From Ampelocalamus luodianensis (lineage: Eukaryota > Streptophyta > Magnoliopsida > Poales > Poaceae), in NCBI GenBank assembly GCA_036346255.1, contig CM070634.1, positions 68,900,476-68,964,475 of the forward strand: 64,000 nucleotides of DNA, read 5' to 3'. Positions within the stretch are counted from its first letter, which is position 1; each line of letters begins with the position of its first letter. Below are positions 46,184 to 58,102 of the stretch, piece after piece. The translations under genes were made by a program, and so were the position numbers. The notes beneath the pieces are model-generated. The model worked only from the letters and a program-made list of their open reading frames with translations, was not told the DNA's origin and made no database searches.

Positions 46184-49100
46184 TGTCGGGACCACCTCGG
46201 GATGTACTAAGAAGATCCCCTAGGACCTCTTGGGGAGGTCCAACAAGACCACCCGGAGGTCGTGTAGGTCTTCTAAGAACACACACGGAGGAGGTCCTCC
46301 AGGACCTCCCAGGAGATCGCAAGGACCTCCCGGAGGTCGTGGACACCTGTGCACTGAGTTAGTCCCAGGAACCAAAGATAACTCGCACAAGTCAACATAG
46401 GTGCAATCACAACCACAAAGTCCACAAAAGGAGCAGCGGATAAAGAACAAACAATTAATAAACAAGGGCATTATGGCCAAGGTTGTTTACAGCAGTTACC
46501 AACAAGGACTACAAAATCCAACAACAGAGTTTTACAGCAAAACACCAAAAGCGCGTGGCACCAACCAACAAACCCAAAGGCTATTGAGTGGAGGACGTCC
46601 CTAGAAGGTTGGATCGTCAAAGAACACCTCCTCGAAGAAGTCTATGCCACCTTGAACGGGGTCGTCTTCGGCCACTGCTCAAATCAGAGGGCTTAAAGCC
46701 ATGAGTACGTTGAATGTACTCAGCAAGTCACAGGGAACAGTTATGCAAATAATATTCATGCATTGGCTTTGACAACAGGGAGCTGCATGGTTAGTTTGCA
46801 GAAAGCCACATTTCATAGAAAATAATATAAATAGATTGAGAGCTCAAGTTTAGAAAACAATAATACATAAGTACATTTGATTTGAAAGGGAGGTTGTGAG
46901 CACCAACTCACTCCCAAACACCACTCGTGGGAGGTTCTGGCCGCACCTACGTCCAGGACCACCCCCACGACCACCCTGGAGCACCAACTCCAGGACATCC
47001 GAGGCACCTACCCCGAGCATCCTGGACCACCCACGAGCCAGCCACGACCTCTCTGGAGCCGGCCAAGGTCTCTTCGAGATAACAGCCATGACCTCTCGTG
47101 ACAGCCCAGGTCCTCAACTTTTATAAAAGTCTACCCCTTGCGCAAAATCACCAGGCAAATGTCCATGACCAAGGACTTGGCTATTCGAATTGATTTTTAC
47201 ACTCTACAGAGGTGTACAACTTTACCCACAATTCACGACCTCTCTAGCGAGACGGGTTCCCGTCGAAACCCTTGCTTATTTCCAAAGATGAGCAGTCTAG
47301 AGAGCGTGACAATGTGTTTACAAAGCTTGGAACTGGCTCGGAGCTGCTCTCTAAGGTTTTGCTTCTAACGGGCCTCACACCACGCCATATTTGTGCCCCC
47401 TTTTGCGCCAGCAAATCGCACGCTTAACCACAACATAACCAAGCCAGCTCTTTGCTAATTATTTGGCCCAGACCACCCCCCATAAAGTGATCTTGTGGTT
47501 GCATGAAAATACCCGGATCATTGGATCACGAAGTAAAGTCCTTAGTTGCTACTCAAGCAAGACCATCCACAACCCAAAGTGACTCTATGGCACCACCCTA
47601 TAGCACCCACTACTCACTGTCGACCTTTTTGCCCGAGCATAAAATAGTTTTAGGGTTCACCCAGGCCAAAGGACCACCAATTCCTGGCACACAAGTTTTA
47701 ACAAAGGTGGCATCACACCACAATCAATACAACTGTGGCCTCACACCATAGGTGCACAACCACGTCCTCACACCACGGGTTCCATAGTTCATTAGTTAAG
47801 ATTATTAAAGAAGGAAAAACAAGATTCTCCTAAACCCACGGTCTTAAGCCAAGCTAAGCAAACTACGGTCTCAAGTTTGCAAAACAAAGAGTGCCAACGA
47901 AACCTGCCCAACTAAGGTGCCTGAGGAAATCATGACAACATGATGAGTACAAATATCCAAGGAGGGATAGTGTCAAGTAGGAAAAGCTACTGCCCAAAAC
48001 CTTTGCTATAAAAGTATCCATGCATGATAGAGTAAAACAACATATATTTGAAATGTTAGGTTCAACAATGATCAAAGGTCTGTGACTTGCCTTCGTTGAG
48101 CAATGGCGAGACATCGGCAGAGGCTGCTGGATCCAAGAACTCTTCTTCGAACTAGGAACCTACACGTTCGCAAAGAACCAAATAAACAAACGAGCTTGGG
48201 CAAAAGAACTTAAAAGACCAAGAGAACTCAAGCAAAACAAACAAAACCAGAAACACAAGAGGTCCTGGCACGAGAGGGGAGGTTCAATCCGAAGGAGGTT
48301 GAAACTTCAAACTTCAAGCACCAGGAGAACTAGGCGAGAGCAAGGGAGTTGGAAAAGAGGGAAAAGGTGGTGGAGAGAGGCTTTCTCGGCTACAAGTAGT
48401 AGGAGCTGGTGGGGAAACCCTGAGGCTCAGGGCAACGTGTCAAGGGTAGGTGAAAAATAGTACAAGAATAAGACAAGGTATGCCATCAAAAGGAGGGACA
48501 AAGTACCTCAGATGTGACCACATTCAATGTGCCACAGCAACATTAAATGTTCAGAGACTTTCTCCTGCAAAGCGTGCAAAAAGGGAAAAGGGGACAAGGC
48601 TGGTTCAAACAAAGTGGTTGGTCAAAGAAACAGGAAAAAGTCCAACTGCGAGGAGGTCCTTCAAAGGGGTGATCCTAAGAGGAGGTTCTGCGAAGGCAAA
48701 GGAGGTCCTGAGGAGGTCTCCACAGTAGGCAAAGGAGGCCTAGCTCCACCAGGGTGGTCTTTGCAAAAAGACCAGAGGTCATGATCACATAGGGTGGTCG
48801 TGACACAGGGGGGTGGTATTTGCAAAAAGACCAGAGGTCATGACCACATAGGGTGGTCGTGACACAGGAGAGTGGTCTTTGTAAAAAGACCACGGGGAGG
48901 TCCTCAGGGCAAGGGGTCCTGAGGAAAAGAAAGAGGTCCAAAGACAAAGGAAAACGGCGCAACAAACCAGGGCCACACGATCAAGATCGAAGGGCACTAG
49001 GGAGGGAAAGGCGCGCACAGGATTTGGGCTTTAGGGGATGTCTTGATACGAAAGAGTTTCAACGGACAGGATACGAAGGGGGAAAGATCTAACAGAGGAG

Positions 49101-49643
49101 ATCCAAGGGAAGAGGTCCAAGGTGGTCCTAACTGCCAGGAGGAACCCAAGGGAGGTCCTGGCGACCAAGATCGAATCTCAAATGACCACGAAGAAGGTCC
49201 AAATGAGAGGAATTCAACCAGAGCTTGAATCCCAGGAAACCAAGGAGGTTTGAAACACAAACCTGAGCTTGGAACAGCTCGTGGGTAGCTATGACCAAAA
49301 AGGAGGTCAAAACCCAAGGAAGGTCTTAACTTGTGGGAGGGGTCCAAGTTCAAAGGAGGTCTCGGCTTGAGGAGGTCTAAACCAAGAAGAGGTCCTGACC
49401 TTAGAGGAGATCTGGACCAAGGAGGTCTAAAAGGGTTGAAACCGGGCTAAGGAGCACCCAAACACAAAGAAAGAAAGAGAACTAGAAGCCACGGAACACT
49501 AGAGAACTCCAACAACAAATAAAGAGCTAAAAGGCATTAGTGAGAGTTTAGTTAGTTCTAGTTAAACGTCTAATATTTTCAAAGTTCTAATTTAAGCTTG
49601 AGCAAGACAACGACAAGAACTCTAAGACAAACGAGACGTTACA
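46184..49643 (-). repeat. Gypsy-1 5' LTR
   Basis: 3460 bp, plus-strand ends TGTCGGGACC and GAGACGTTACA. It matches the other LTR throughout, including the 59-bp array (48752-48900). By eye it differs at scattered positions with a few indels, so the insertion is not recent. The divergence was not calculated. Confidence 0.95.
48752..48900. repeat. 59-bp tandem repeat in the 5' LTR
   Basis: Units start at 48752, 48811 and 48870 with 'gggtggtctttgcaaaaaga'-type text, the counterpart of 37333-37484. Confidence 0.85.
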
Positions 49644-49657
49644 AATTACCTATCGAT

Positions 49658-49697
<40 letters not shown>

Positions 49698-50246
49698 CCA
49701 GTTTTAAAGGAACAAGCAGCCACTGCTTGGAAACTTTATAGAGAAGAGATTAGGAATGGAATGGTAGGATGTACCTGGGACACAATGGAGGAGAATTTGA
49801 CCAGTATGAACACGGTTACACAGGCAGGTGAAGAGGTGTTGTAGTAGTTTTTAACTCATTTGGTCTTATTTTGGAATAGAATAGTAAATTTAAAAGACAT
49901 AATTGACATATAAACATGTGAATCCTTCAGGTCATTTAAAAGACACACGATCTATACACAATGTCACATCCAATTGTATTTGTGACATCAATTATTAATT
50001 CAATTGTATATCAGAATGTATAAATTTGTACGTGTACAACAGTTAGCTATTCATTAGAGCTCAAATATGAACTAATTATCAATTCAATTTCAGCATAAGA
50101 CTATTAACATCATTGAGCGGTTCAACAAAGCATACAAATTTGCAATACCACCCAGTGCTAGGCACAGACAAATCACACGGAGCATACAAAAATTAGTGAT
50201 TGTGCCAGATTAACCCATTAAGCAACCTAATAGGATCTATCCACAA
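49644..50246. other. CACTA-2 interior with TA tract, no gene
   Basis: A (TA)n tract at 49661-49695 is followed by the right arm of the inverted pair (49690-49743) and by 'ggaagaggtgttgtagtag'-like text matching CACTA-1 near 8385-8473 inverted. The small frame at 49656-49844 shows no known motif. The remainder is AT-rich without a gene. Confidence 0.5.
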
Positions 50247-50720
50247 CTAGCAGCACCAGTAGTCACACCCGAACACAAACCCATTCCCCACCTCCAGATC
50301 CATCCATCCATCCAGCCAACCATCAGTCACATTGCAGCTCGGTTCACATGAATACCAACAGCCCAAACCAATAGGTGATAGATCTATCTTACCTCGACGT
50401 CGCCGGTGTCGGTGGTGAGGTAGCCGGGGAAGGTCGGTGGAGAAGTAGCCGGCCGGGGTCGTGCACGCCAGGGGGAGAGGACGAAGAGGTCGCGTATGCG
50501 CTGGGGAGAGGATGACGACACCGTAGGAGGGAAGCTTCGGGTGGTGGCATCGAGGTGGATTTGGCTGCAGGGAGGTCGATTGGACCGACGACGTCGATGA
50601 CGGGGTCAGGGAGGAGGCTTCAGGCGGCGGCGACGTGAAGGTGGGGAGGGGAACGGGTGAGAGTAAGGGACCTGGGAGTGACGAGTTAGGGCGCAAACCC
50701 TAGCAGCTCCTACTAATAAA
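50247..50720 (-). other. CACTA-2 copy of the conserved leader or ORF block
   Basis: The minus-strand counterpart of 7546-8100 in CACTA-1. It begins after a 'ctttattagtagg' word, runs through 'ctcgtcactccc' and holds an open frame of 149 codons (50696-50247) with PPPEASSL near its start. Coding status is unproven. Confidence 0.45.
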
Positions 50721-50731
50721 GAGTTATCACA

Positions 50732-51030
50732 CACTACTACAGAAAAGGTCTTCACAGACGGTTCAAAAACGTCATCATAGACGGTTTCATAAGCTGTTTG
50801 AGTCTATGGGTCAGTGATGACATGAGGTCATCACAGACGGTTTTTCAAACCGTCTGTGATGCATACTATCATAGATGATTATTAACTCAGAATCGTCTGT
50901 GATAGTCTACTATCACAGACGGTTTAGAGATAAAACCGTCTGTGATAGTCGACTATCACAGACGGTTTTTAGATGAAACCGTCTGTGATACATCCTAAGG
51001 AACCATCTGTGATATTCTTTTGTATTATTA
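50732..51030 (+). repeat. CACTA-3 left terminus and subterminal repeats
   Basis: About ten ATCACAGACGGTT or inverse motifs follow the tip, mostly in facing pairs. A second copy of this region without the tip lies at about 54090-54480. Confidence 0.8.
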
Positions 51031-51275
51031 CTAAATATATTTCTGTTTATTGTCTAGCCTCAGGAAATGCTAGTTATGCCCTCTGAAACAAGCTGAAACA
51101 CAACAAGTAAATGTATACATCCAATTCATATTCATTTTAGAAAACAAGCACATCCAATTCACATTTATTTCAGAAAACAAGCACATCCAATTCACAAATC
51201 AATTAGCTAAAATTAACCATTTATGTATATTTACACACATGTACCGTTATGTTCAATATCTTATCCCAATCAAGT
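51031..51275. other. 3' flank of the second CACTA-3 gene
   Basis: AT-rich; 'catccaattcacattcattt'-like words are repeated two or three times. The same words appear at 54395-54430. Confidence 0.5.
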
Positions 51276-54060
51276 TCAATCTACATTGTGAAACTTTCCA
51301 TCAGGATTTATGACCTCATAGTTCAAGAATGATGCAAGCTGTCCTCGAATGTTTATGAGCTGGCCCTGTTCCAATGCAGTTTCCGCGATGGTCATAACCT
51401 GTCACTACAAAGATTAAATTCATGCATATATAAATTGATAAGTATGAAATAATTATTGCTAGATTGACAAACCTGAGGATCATTGGTCATCGCGGAACTG
51501 ACGGGTAGTTCCATGTTGTGGCAAACATAGAATCCGCAGAGGTTGCAGGCCGACGGTTGCTGGTGGCACTACAAAAATAGAATTGGTTAGTTCAAAAGGC
51601 ATTACTACGAAGTGTTATATAGGATTAATATGTACTGGGAATACCAGGAATTTTAGATCGTGTCGCAGGTCCCTCCCTTGCATATCCGTTCTTTTGCAAA
51701 GTATGCCTTGAACAACCTACGTGATTCCAAAAACTTAGCCTTAGCTATTGCAAAGGAAGGAAAGACTATACAATAGAGTTATATATAGAGGAAATATGTT
51801 TACCTGTTGATTAATTGTCGGACAACTGTGAAGTTATGTTTGGCCCTCTATAGGGAATCTAGGTATATTACCAAGTTTCGTTTTGGTATAATAATAATTA
51901 GAATCCAGTGGAACCTACACAAGTATGTCGCCATGGTCATTAAACATAAGTTCGTGTTGCTTATAAAGTACAAATCAAAAAGTATAGCCACTAGTGCAGC
52001 ACTTACTCCTGGTTGTAGGGCAAAAGTATGAATTGCTTGTTGCGGTGAGCCAGCAATGAGTCCGCCATGTAATTCTCGATGAATTTTGCATTGTCCTTGA
52101 TGGTTTGCTCCCAGACCACGTGTGGGTTGAGGAAACCTATCGGTGAATTCCTTAATTCGGCTTTAGAAATCGTGTGTGTATATATATATATATACAAAAG
52201 CAAGGAGTTATATATAACATTTATCGATATTACACGAACATTGACCGTGATTGTACACACTTACAGTGTCCAGCATCGCATGAGTGAGACGTCGAGGGAG
52301 TCGAGGTTGAAGAGCCAGAACATGTCATCGAAGGTCACCGTGAAGACACAGTCTTGAGCCTCGTGGTTAAAATGACCCTTCTTGAACTTGACGGTGACAC
52401 CCGAGCGTCGTCGTTCATCCGTCTTGTTGGCCTGTTCCATGTACCATATATGCAATCTCGTGCAAGCCAATCCTAGGGTAGGGTTGTCTAACCTCTCGAC
52501 CAACGGCTTGCCTAGCACGAATTTTCAGGCCAATGACAAGAAGGGGATATCAGGACAGGAGTCGACCGTCTTCGATTTGCCCTTGCTGCCTCGCTTTGTA
52601 TAGTTCGACTTCACAAGAGTCGACCGAGCACGAGGTGTAGATGCATTTGATGCACCGGGCCCTTGCCGCTCCGGTGCAGGTAGCTCTAGTACAGATACTT
52701 CCTGTGAAGTTGACACCGGTGCAGGTAGCTCCAGGCAGATGTCTCTCTTGGGCCACTGGATGAATACTCCAATGGCTTGCCCTAAAGTCACAACCTCGTC
52801 GTTTGGGGGCTTCTCCAGCTGGACGACCTCGAAATTGGCATAAACGCCGTCCACATTCACTTTTGTGAAACCCGACGCCATATTTACATCGTGCAGCAAG
52901 GCCCCGACACCGGATGGATACGCCTGACCCCAAGCAGCATCCAGGGCAATGGAGCCACATCTCACTTGGAGCTTGCACTTCGTAGCCCCCTACATAACGA
53001 TACAAAATTAGCTCTCCAACAGTCCTATCAATGGATCGAACATTCTAGAGATAATAATTATTACCAGGATGTCATCAATAGGAAATCTGTTATCAATTTC
53101 TAAGTTATGGTTGGACGTGCAGCTACCCGGACGTTTGGGGGGCTAGCTAGCAAAGTAGCAGCGGGGGCTTCCAAGTGATTTGTGAGGGATGCACGAATCT
53201 CCTCTCGTACGACATCCCGCATCTCTTCTCTGAGGGATGCATGAACCTCCTCTCGTAGCTATGCTTCGCGCTCGGCTTTGGCTCTCTTCCTACTCCGGTA
53301 CGTCCTGGAGTCCTTTGAGAATCTATCTTTCCATTGAACATAAAGACCAATGCATCTCGTGTGACCCGGATGCTCCTTGTTTCCCAGGGCTGCGGAGAGT
53401 ATATCTTTCTCTCTGTCTTCCTAGAATGAGCCTTGGGGAGATTATGCAGTACTCAGCTCTTCTTGCAAGAGCCCGACATGTTATTTCATTTCCTATGAAG
53501 TTATCGAGTAATTACAAACTAGGTAGTTCGATATCTTACCAGGCGTTGGAACACTTCCTCGTCTACGGGGTTTGAAAAGGAGGTGACCGCCGAAGACGCG
53601 GTAGATAACCTCGCCATTAGCCACTGTTTGGAATGCTCATCAGTGATCCCAGCAAATAGCTGGGAAGCACCCAACTGGCGTGCATGCTCATTCTGATCCC
53701 TCCATTGCGGGATTTTACCTGCATACCCAGCGGTGAAGAGTTTTTGGCGGTGCTTGTTTTTTGCCTAGAGGGCCCTGTGAGCCTCACTTTGGCCCTCCTC
53801 AAATGTGTTTTTTGGCGGTGCATAAAGAGTTTTCTTTGCTATAAAATCTTCCGAGTACTCCTCCACGAACGGATACTTCTGGAAGGGTGTCAAATCCTTC
53901 TCCACGTAATTCCTTCTCCACGTAATCCTTGATAAGCGTGCTCTTGAAGTTCCTCCATACTTTGCATGCCGCTAGCAATGCATATCATTGCACGGAGGCC
54001 TTGTGTTGTTCCGATACATCGTATTCATCAAACCAAACACCATCTTGAACCATCTAGGAC
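51276..54060 (-). pseudogene. Second CACTA gene: DUF8039-type region plus Ulp1-like protease
   Basis: In minus-strand order: a helical segment (NTFEEGQSEAHRAL, about 53800-53640) like the Ptta/En/Spm transposase family, a domain with VALDAAWGQ-like text and VTLGQAIGVFIQWPKRDI (52965-52720), and a low-complexity linker. Then comes a Ulp1-like (C48) end: GLACTRLHIWYME, VTFDDMFWLFNLDSLDVSLM (52518-52261), WEQTIKDN, QFILLPYN, and an exon with CHQQPSACNLCGFYVCHNM (about 51565-51510), where NLCG holds the expected catalytic Cys. The last exon ends in a TGA at 51276-51278. Introns separate the last exons. Stops and indels interrupt several parts. Such proteins accompany TNP2 in plant CACTA elements. 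Their exact role is not settled. Confidence 0.7.
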
Positions 54061-54556
54061 CATCCTATCCAAGCGATGAAACCAAAATGGGGTTGGACAT
54101 CACAGACGGTTCTATCTAAAAACCGTCTATGATACGATCGGTTTTTAGATAGAACCGTCTGTGATATCTAATTTATCATAGACGGTTTTTAGATGGAACC
54201 GTCTGTAATATCTGATTTATCACAGATGGTTATTTATATTAAACCGTCTGTGATATATAATCACAGACGGTTTGTCCTAAGGAACCATCTATGATATTCT
54301 TTTGTATTGCTAAATCTATTTCTGTTTATTGGCTTGCCTCAGGAAATGCGCTAGCCATGCCCTCTGAAACAAGCAGAAACACAGCAAGTACATGTATACA
54401 TCCAATTCACATTCATTTAAAAAACATGTACATCCATTTCACAAATTCTGATATGACACATTCTCATATACATAAATGCAAATTCACATATGACACAATC
54501 TCATATACATAAATGCAAATTCAGAACATATATATGATACATAAATATTTCATTCA
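54061..54556. repeat. Internal copy of the left subterminal region
   Basis: ATCACAGACGGTT motifs at 54095-54295, followed by 'tcttttgtattgctaaatct', 'gcctcaggaaatgc' and 'ccctctgaaacaagc', repeat the same order found at 50880-51190 just inside the left end. The terminal CACTACTACAG is missing here. It separates the two genes of CACTA-3. Confidence 0.75.
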
Positions 54557-57500
54557 TCATTCCACTTGCTTATCTCCTTTAAAAATTAGCCCTTCATGAT
54601 GATCGACGCGTATGTAGCTAGTTTCATCACGTCGTTCTTCCTCGACCCTTATGCTATTTCCAAAAAGTGGCAACTCGTCAAATTGATTGTATTCTTCCTT
54701 GTCCACTACATTCTCAACTCCGACAATCCTCCTTTTTCCAGGAAGAACTACGTGGCGCTTCTTATTTGCCTGGTCAGTTACATAGAAGACTTGAATAACT
54801 TGGTTAGCGAGTACGAATGGTTCATATTTGTATCTGACACGTTCGAGGTCCATGGTAGTGACGTCGTACCTGTCGACCTTCACTTGTGGGAGATGGACCC
54901 AACGACACCGAAACAGCGGGATCTTGAAAAGCACGTAGTCGAGCTCCCAAATCTCCTCTATGAACCCATAGTAGGAGCTCCTCAACCCATCGGTACTAAA
55001 TGCATCTATGCGGACACCGCTGTTCTGGTTAGTGCTCTTTATATCCTGAGTCTGCGTATAGAATGTGTACTCATTTATGTCATATTCTTACCATGTGATA
55101 ACTGTAAATGTTGGCCCTTTTGCCAACCATACCAGCATATCATTTGACGAGCTCCTAGCGAGTCGCTCCTTCAACCATTGGTTGAACCGATTATTGTCCT
55201 GTCTCGTGATCCAAACATCCGCCGCTCGATTCTCATTCTTCAAGCACGCCTCAGCCGGTCGATATACGAGGACACTTCAGTCATGTGTTGCAAGACCGTG
55301 AAATGGGCTTGAGCATAAGCTCTCATCTCTAGAGTGATTGCTTTCCTTCCGATGGTCCCGATACCCTCGAGCCTCCCCTCATGGCGAGATCGAGGCACAC
55401 CTATTGGTTCGACCTGAGCCATGTAATCGACGCTGAACTCAATGACCTGTTCGATTGCATAACCTTTGACGATGCTGCCCTCCGGCCAAGATCGATTTCA
55501 TACATAAGACTTGAGAATTCCCATGAACCTCTCGAACGGGTACATGCTACGTAGGAACACGGGCCCGCACATCTTTATCTCCCTCACAATGTGAACAATG
55601 AGATGGACCATGATATCGAAAAATGACAGAGAGAAATACATCTCAAGATAACATAGAGTTGTCACCACCTCGTCCTGCAGAGCATCTGGTCCTTCAGGAT
55701 CGATGACCTTCTGAGCAATTGTGTTAAAAAAATAACACAGCCTCATAATTGTCTCTCAGACCTTGATCGGTAAAATACTTGTAATTGCGACAGGGAGCAT
55801 CTGTGTCATCAGCACATGATAATCATGAGACTTCATGCCAATTAATTTTAAATCTTCTATCGAAACAAGTTTCTTCATGTTGGCAGAGTAACCGGATGGA
55901 ACTTTCACACCATGCAAGTACTAGCACAGTTCAGTTCTCTCGGCCTTAGACATAGTGTAACAAGTAGGGGGAAGGTACGTTCGTCCTTTATCGATCTTTG
56001 TCGGTGCTAACTCAGGTCTGATGTCCATGTCAACCAAGTCAAGCCGTGCATTGACACCATCTTTTGTTTTGTCACGAATGTTCAGTAAGAGACCAATCAA
56101 GTTGTCACATACATTCTTCTCTACGTGCATAACGTCGATGCAGTGGCGAACTTCTAGGTGCTCCCAATAAGGTAAGTCCCAAAATATTGATCTCTTCTTC
56201 CAGATGTTCTTCTCATGAGTCCTCGATTTACGTCCCTTTCCGAGCACAACATCTAAATCCTTAACCATATCATAGATCTCTTTTTCGCTTAAATACCTTG
56301 GAGTTGAACTGTCCTCCTTCTCTTCATCGAATTGTTTCTTCATCCTGCGGTATGGGTGAGCCCTCCGGAGGAACCTATGGTGACGCATGTACACGGTTTT
56401 GCATGAGTGCTTCAGCCACACACTCTTGGTATTATCTAAGCAGTGAGTACATGCTTTGGCCCCTTTTGTACTCTGGCCCGACAGGTTAGCAAGGGCGGGA
56501 TAATCATTTATAGTGCAAAATAATAAGGAGCGTACAGTGAAGTACTCTCGTTTGTACGTATCCCATACCTGTACCTCTTCGATCCACAATATTTTTAGAT
56601 CTTCCATCAATGGTGCTAGCTACACATCAATATCATTCCCAGGTTGCTTCGGTCCTTGGATAAGTATCGATAGCAAAATATACTTCTGCTTCATACACAA
56701 CTAAGGAGAAAGGTTGTACATACAGAGAGTCACGGACCAAGTGCTATGTCGGCTGCTCATGTTACCGAAAGGATACATTCCATCTATACTCAATCCAAAC
56801 CTTATATTCCTCGGTTCTACACCGAAGTCTGCAAACCTCCTATCGATATTTCTCCACTAGGTGGAATCAGCAGGGTGTCTTACCTTTCCATCCTGCTTAC
56901 GCTCCTCCGAGTGCCAATACAACAATTTTGCCTCCTTTGGGTTCGCAAAAAACTGCTTCAAATAGGGAATTACAGGAAGATACCACGTCAAATTAGCAGC
57001 AGGAGGTCCTTTCTTCACCTCGATTCCCTCGTCGTCATCTGATTGATTCTTATGCTTGTATCGGGATGCGTTGCATACCGGACATACATGCATGTTTGTG
57101 TACTCTTTACGGTAGAGGATACAGTCGTTCTGACATGCATGTATTTTTTCTACTTCCATTCCCAACGAACAAAGAGCATTCTTGGCTTTGTAGGTGGTTT
57201 TGGGCAACTCGTTTCCATCCGAAAGCATGTCCACTAAGAGACCTAACAGCGTCGTGAAACTCTTATCGGATCAACCATTGTTTGTCTTCAATTTCAGCAG
57301 TTCAAGCACGGATGACAACCTTGTGTATTCCGGCTTGCAACCCGGGAACAAAGGCTACTCCGAGTCCTCCATCAAGCCCTCAAATTTACCAAACTCTCTC
57401 TATAGTTCACTTCTGCATCACGAAGCATCAGATCCAGATTGTCATCGTGCAGCCTATCCAAATCGGAACCATAATCGACATCATCCGACGACATATCGTT

Positions 57501-57789
57501 GACTTTATCGGCGATGTTGTTATTACTACCTTCTTGTATAATCTGCTCTTCGCTGTGACTGGTCCAACGTGTATACCCCTCTTTGAAACCCCCTTCGAAT
57601 CAAGTGTGCTTCGATTTGCGCTTGGTTGATAAACATCTTCAGATTCTCGCAGTCATTGCATGGACAGTACATATATTTCACCCTCTTATTCAACATATCC
57701 ATCGCGGCATCTCTTGTAAAAGCACACATGCCATTGATGTACTCTTCACTCACACGGTTCTTAGTGTACATCCAACTTTTGTCCATCAC
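54557..57789 (-). pseudogene. TNP2-type CACTA transposase, broken
   Basis: Minus-strand order of domains: transposase-associated zinc region (MDKSWMYTKNR, CPCNDCENL; 57789-57526), a linker with KYLLxP-type cysteine pairs (CQNDCILYRKEY, CPVCNASRY; about 57130-57060), the Transposase_21/TNP2 core (GLSIDGMYPFGN, LKILWIEEVQVWDTY, LFCTINDYPALANLSG, CTHCLDN, YMRHHRFL; to 55921), a DUF4218 region (CYFFNTIAQKVIDPE, PVFLRSMYPFERFM; 55746-55498), and a DUF4216 region (YYGFIEEIWELDY, PLFRCRWV; 54985-54557). In-frame stops near 57470, 57260, 56880, 56640 and 55500 disrupt it. TNP2 proteins cut the element ends in the nucleus. Confidence 0.88.
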
Positions 57790-58102
57790 ACGGTTCGTGT
57801 TGAAAACTCTGGAAATAAATATAAAAGGGTGATCATGGGCTTTACTAGCGATTTCGGCGTAAACTCCCGAAACTACTCAAATTAAAGGATGCTTATACTC
57901 CAGTAGCTCACCTCGATCACGAGGAAGGTGTCAATGAATTGGCCGGAGAAGGTCCAAGGTGGCTGGTCATTGGTGAACAGAGGCGACAGCGGCAAGCTCC
58001 TCGGTGACAGGTCTTCTCGGAGAAAATAACTGAAACGAAGCACATGCATAGCTTTAGGGGGGACATATAGGTGGGGAAATCAACCTTGGTGGGGTTGAGC
58101 AC
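57790..58102. other. CACTA-3 upstream region of the transposase
   Basis: Presumed leader or first intron of the transposase gene, on the minus strand. A short open frame (58123-57917) shows no motif. The promoter was not located and may lie beyond the inserted LTR. Confidence 0.4.

Larger units (their letters stand above)
34768..49643 (-). mobile_element. Gypsy-1: chromovirus-type LTR retrotransposon, chimeric
   Basis: Two LTRs in the same orientation (34768-38228 and 46184-49643; 3461 and 3460 bp) are flanked by a perfect AATTA duplication (34763-34767 and 49644-49648). The sense strand is minus: 5' LTR on the right, tRNA-Met-like primer site at 46166-46179, gag remnant, a foreign segment (Gypsy-2), then RT, RNase H, integrase and a chromodomain-like tail, and the purine tract beside the 3' LTR. 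Domain order PR-RT-RH-IN is that of Ty3/gypsy. The tail words ILDVSERVIRTK and CKVQWSNH fit the Tekay/Del-like chromoviruses. Every frame is broken, so it is inactive. Its total length without the foreign segment would be about 10.9 kb, short of a full internal region because gag-C, protease and the start of RT are missing. Confidence 0.92.
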
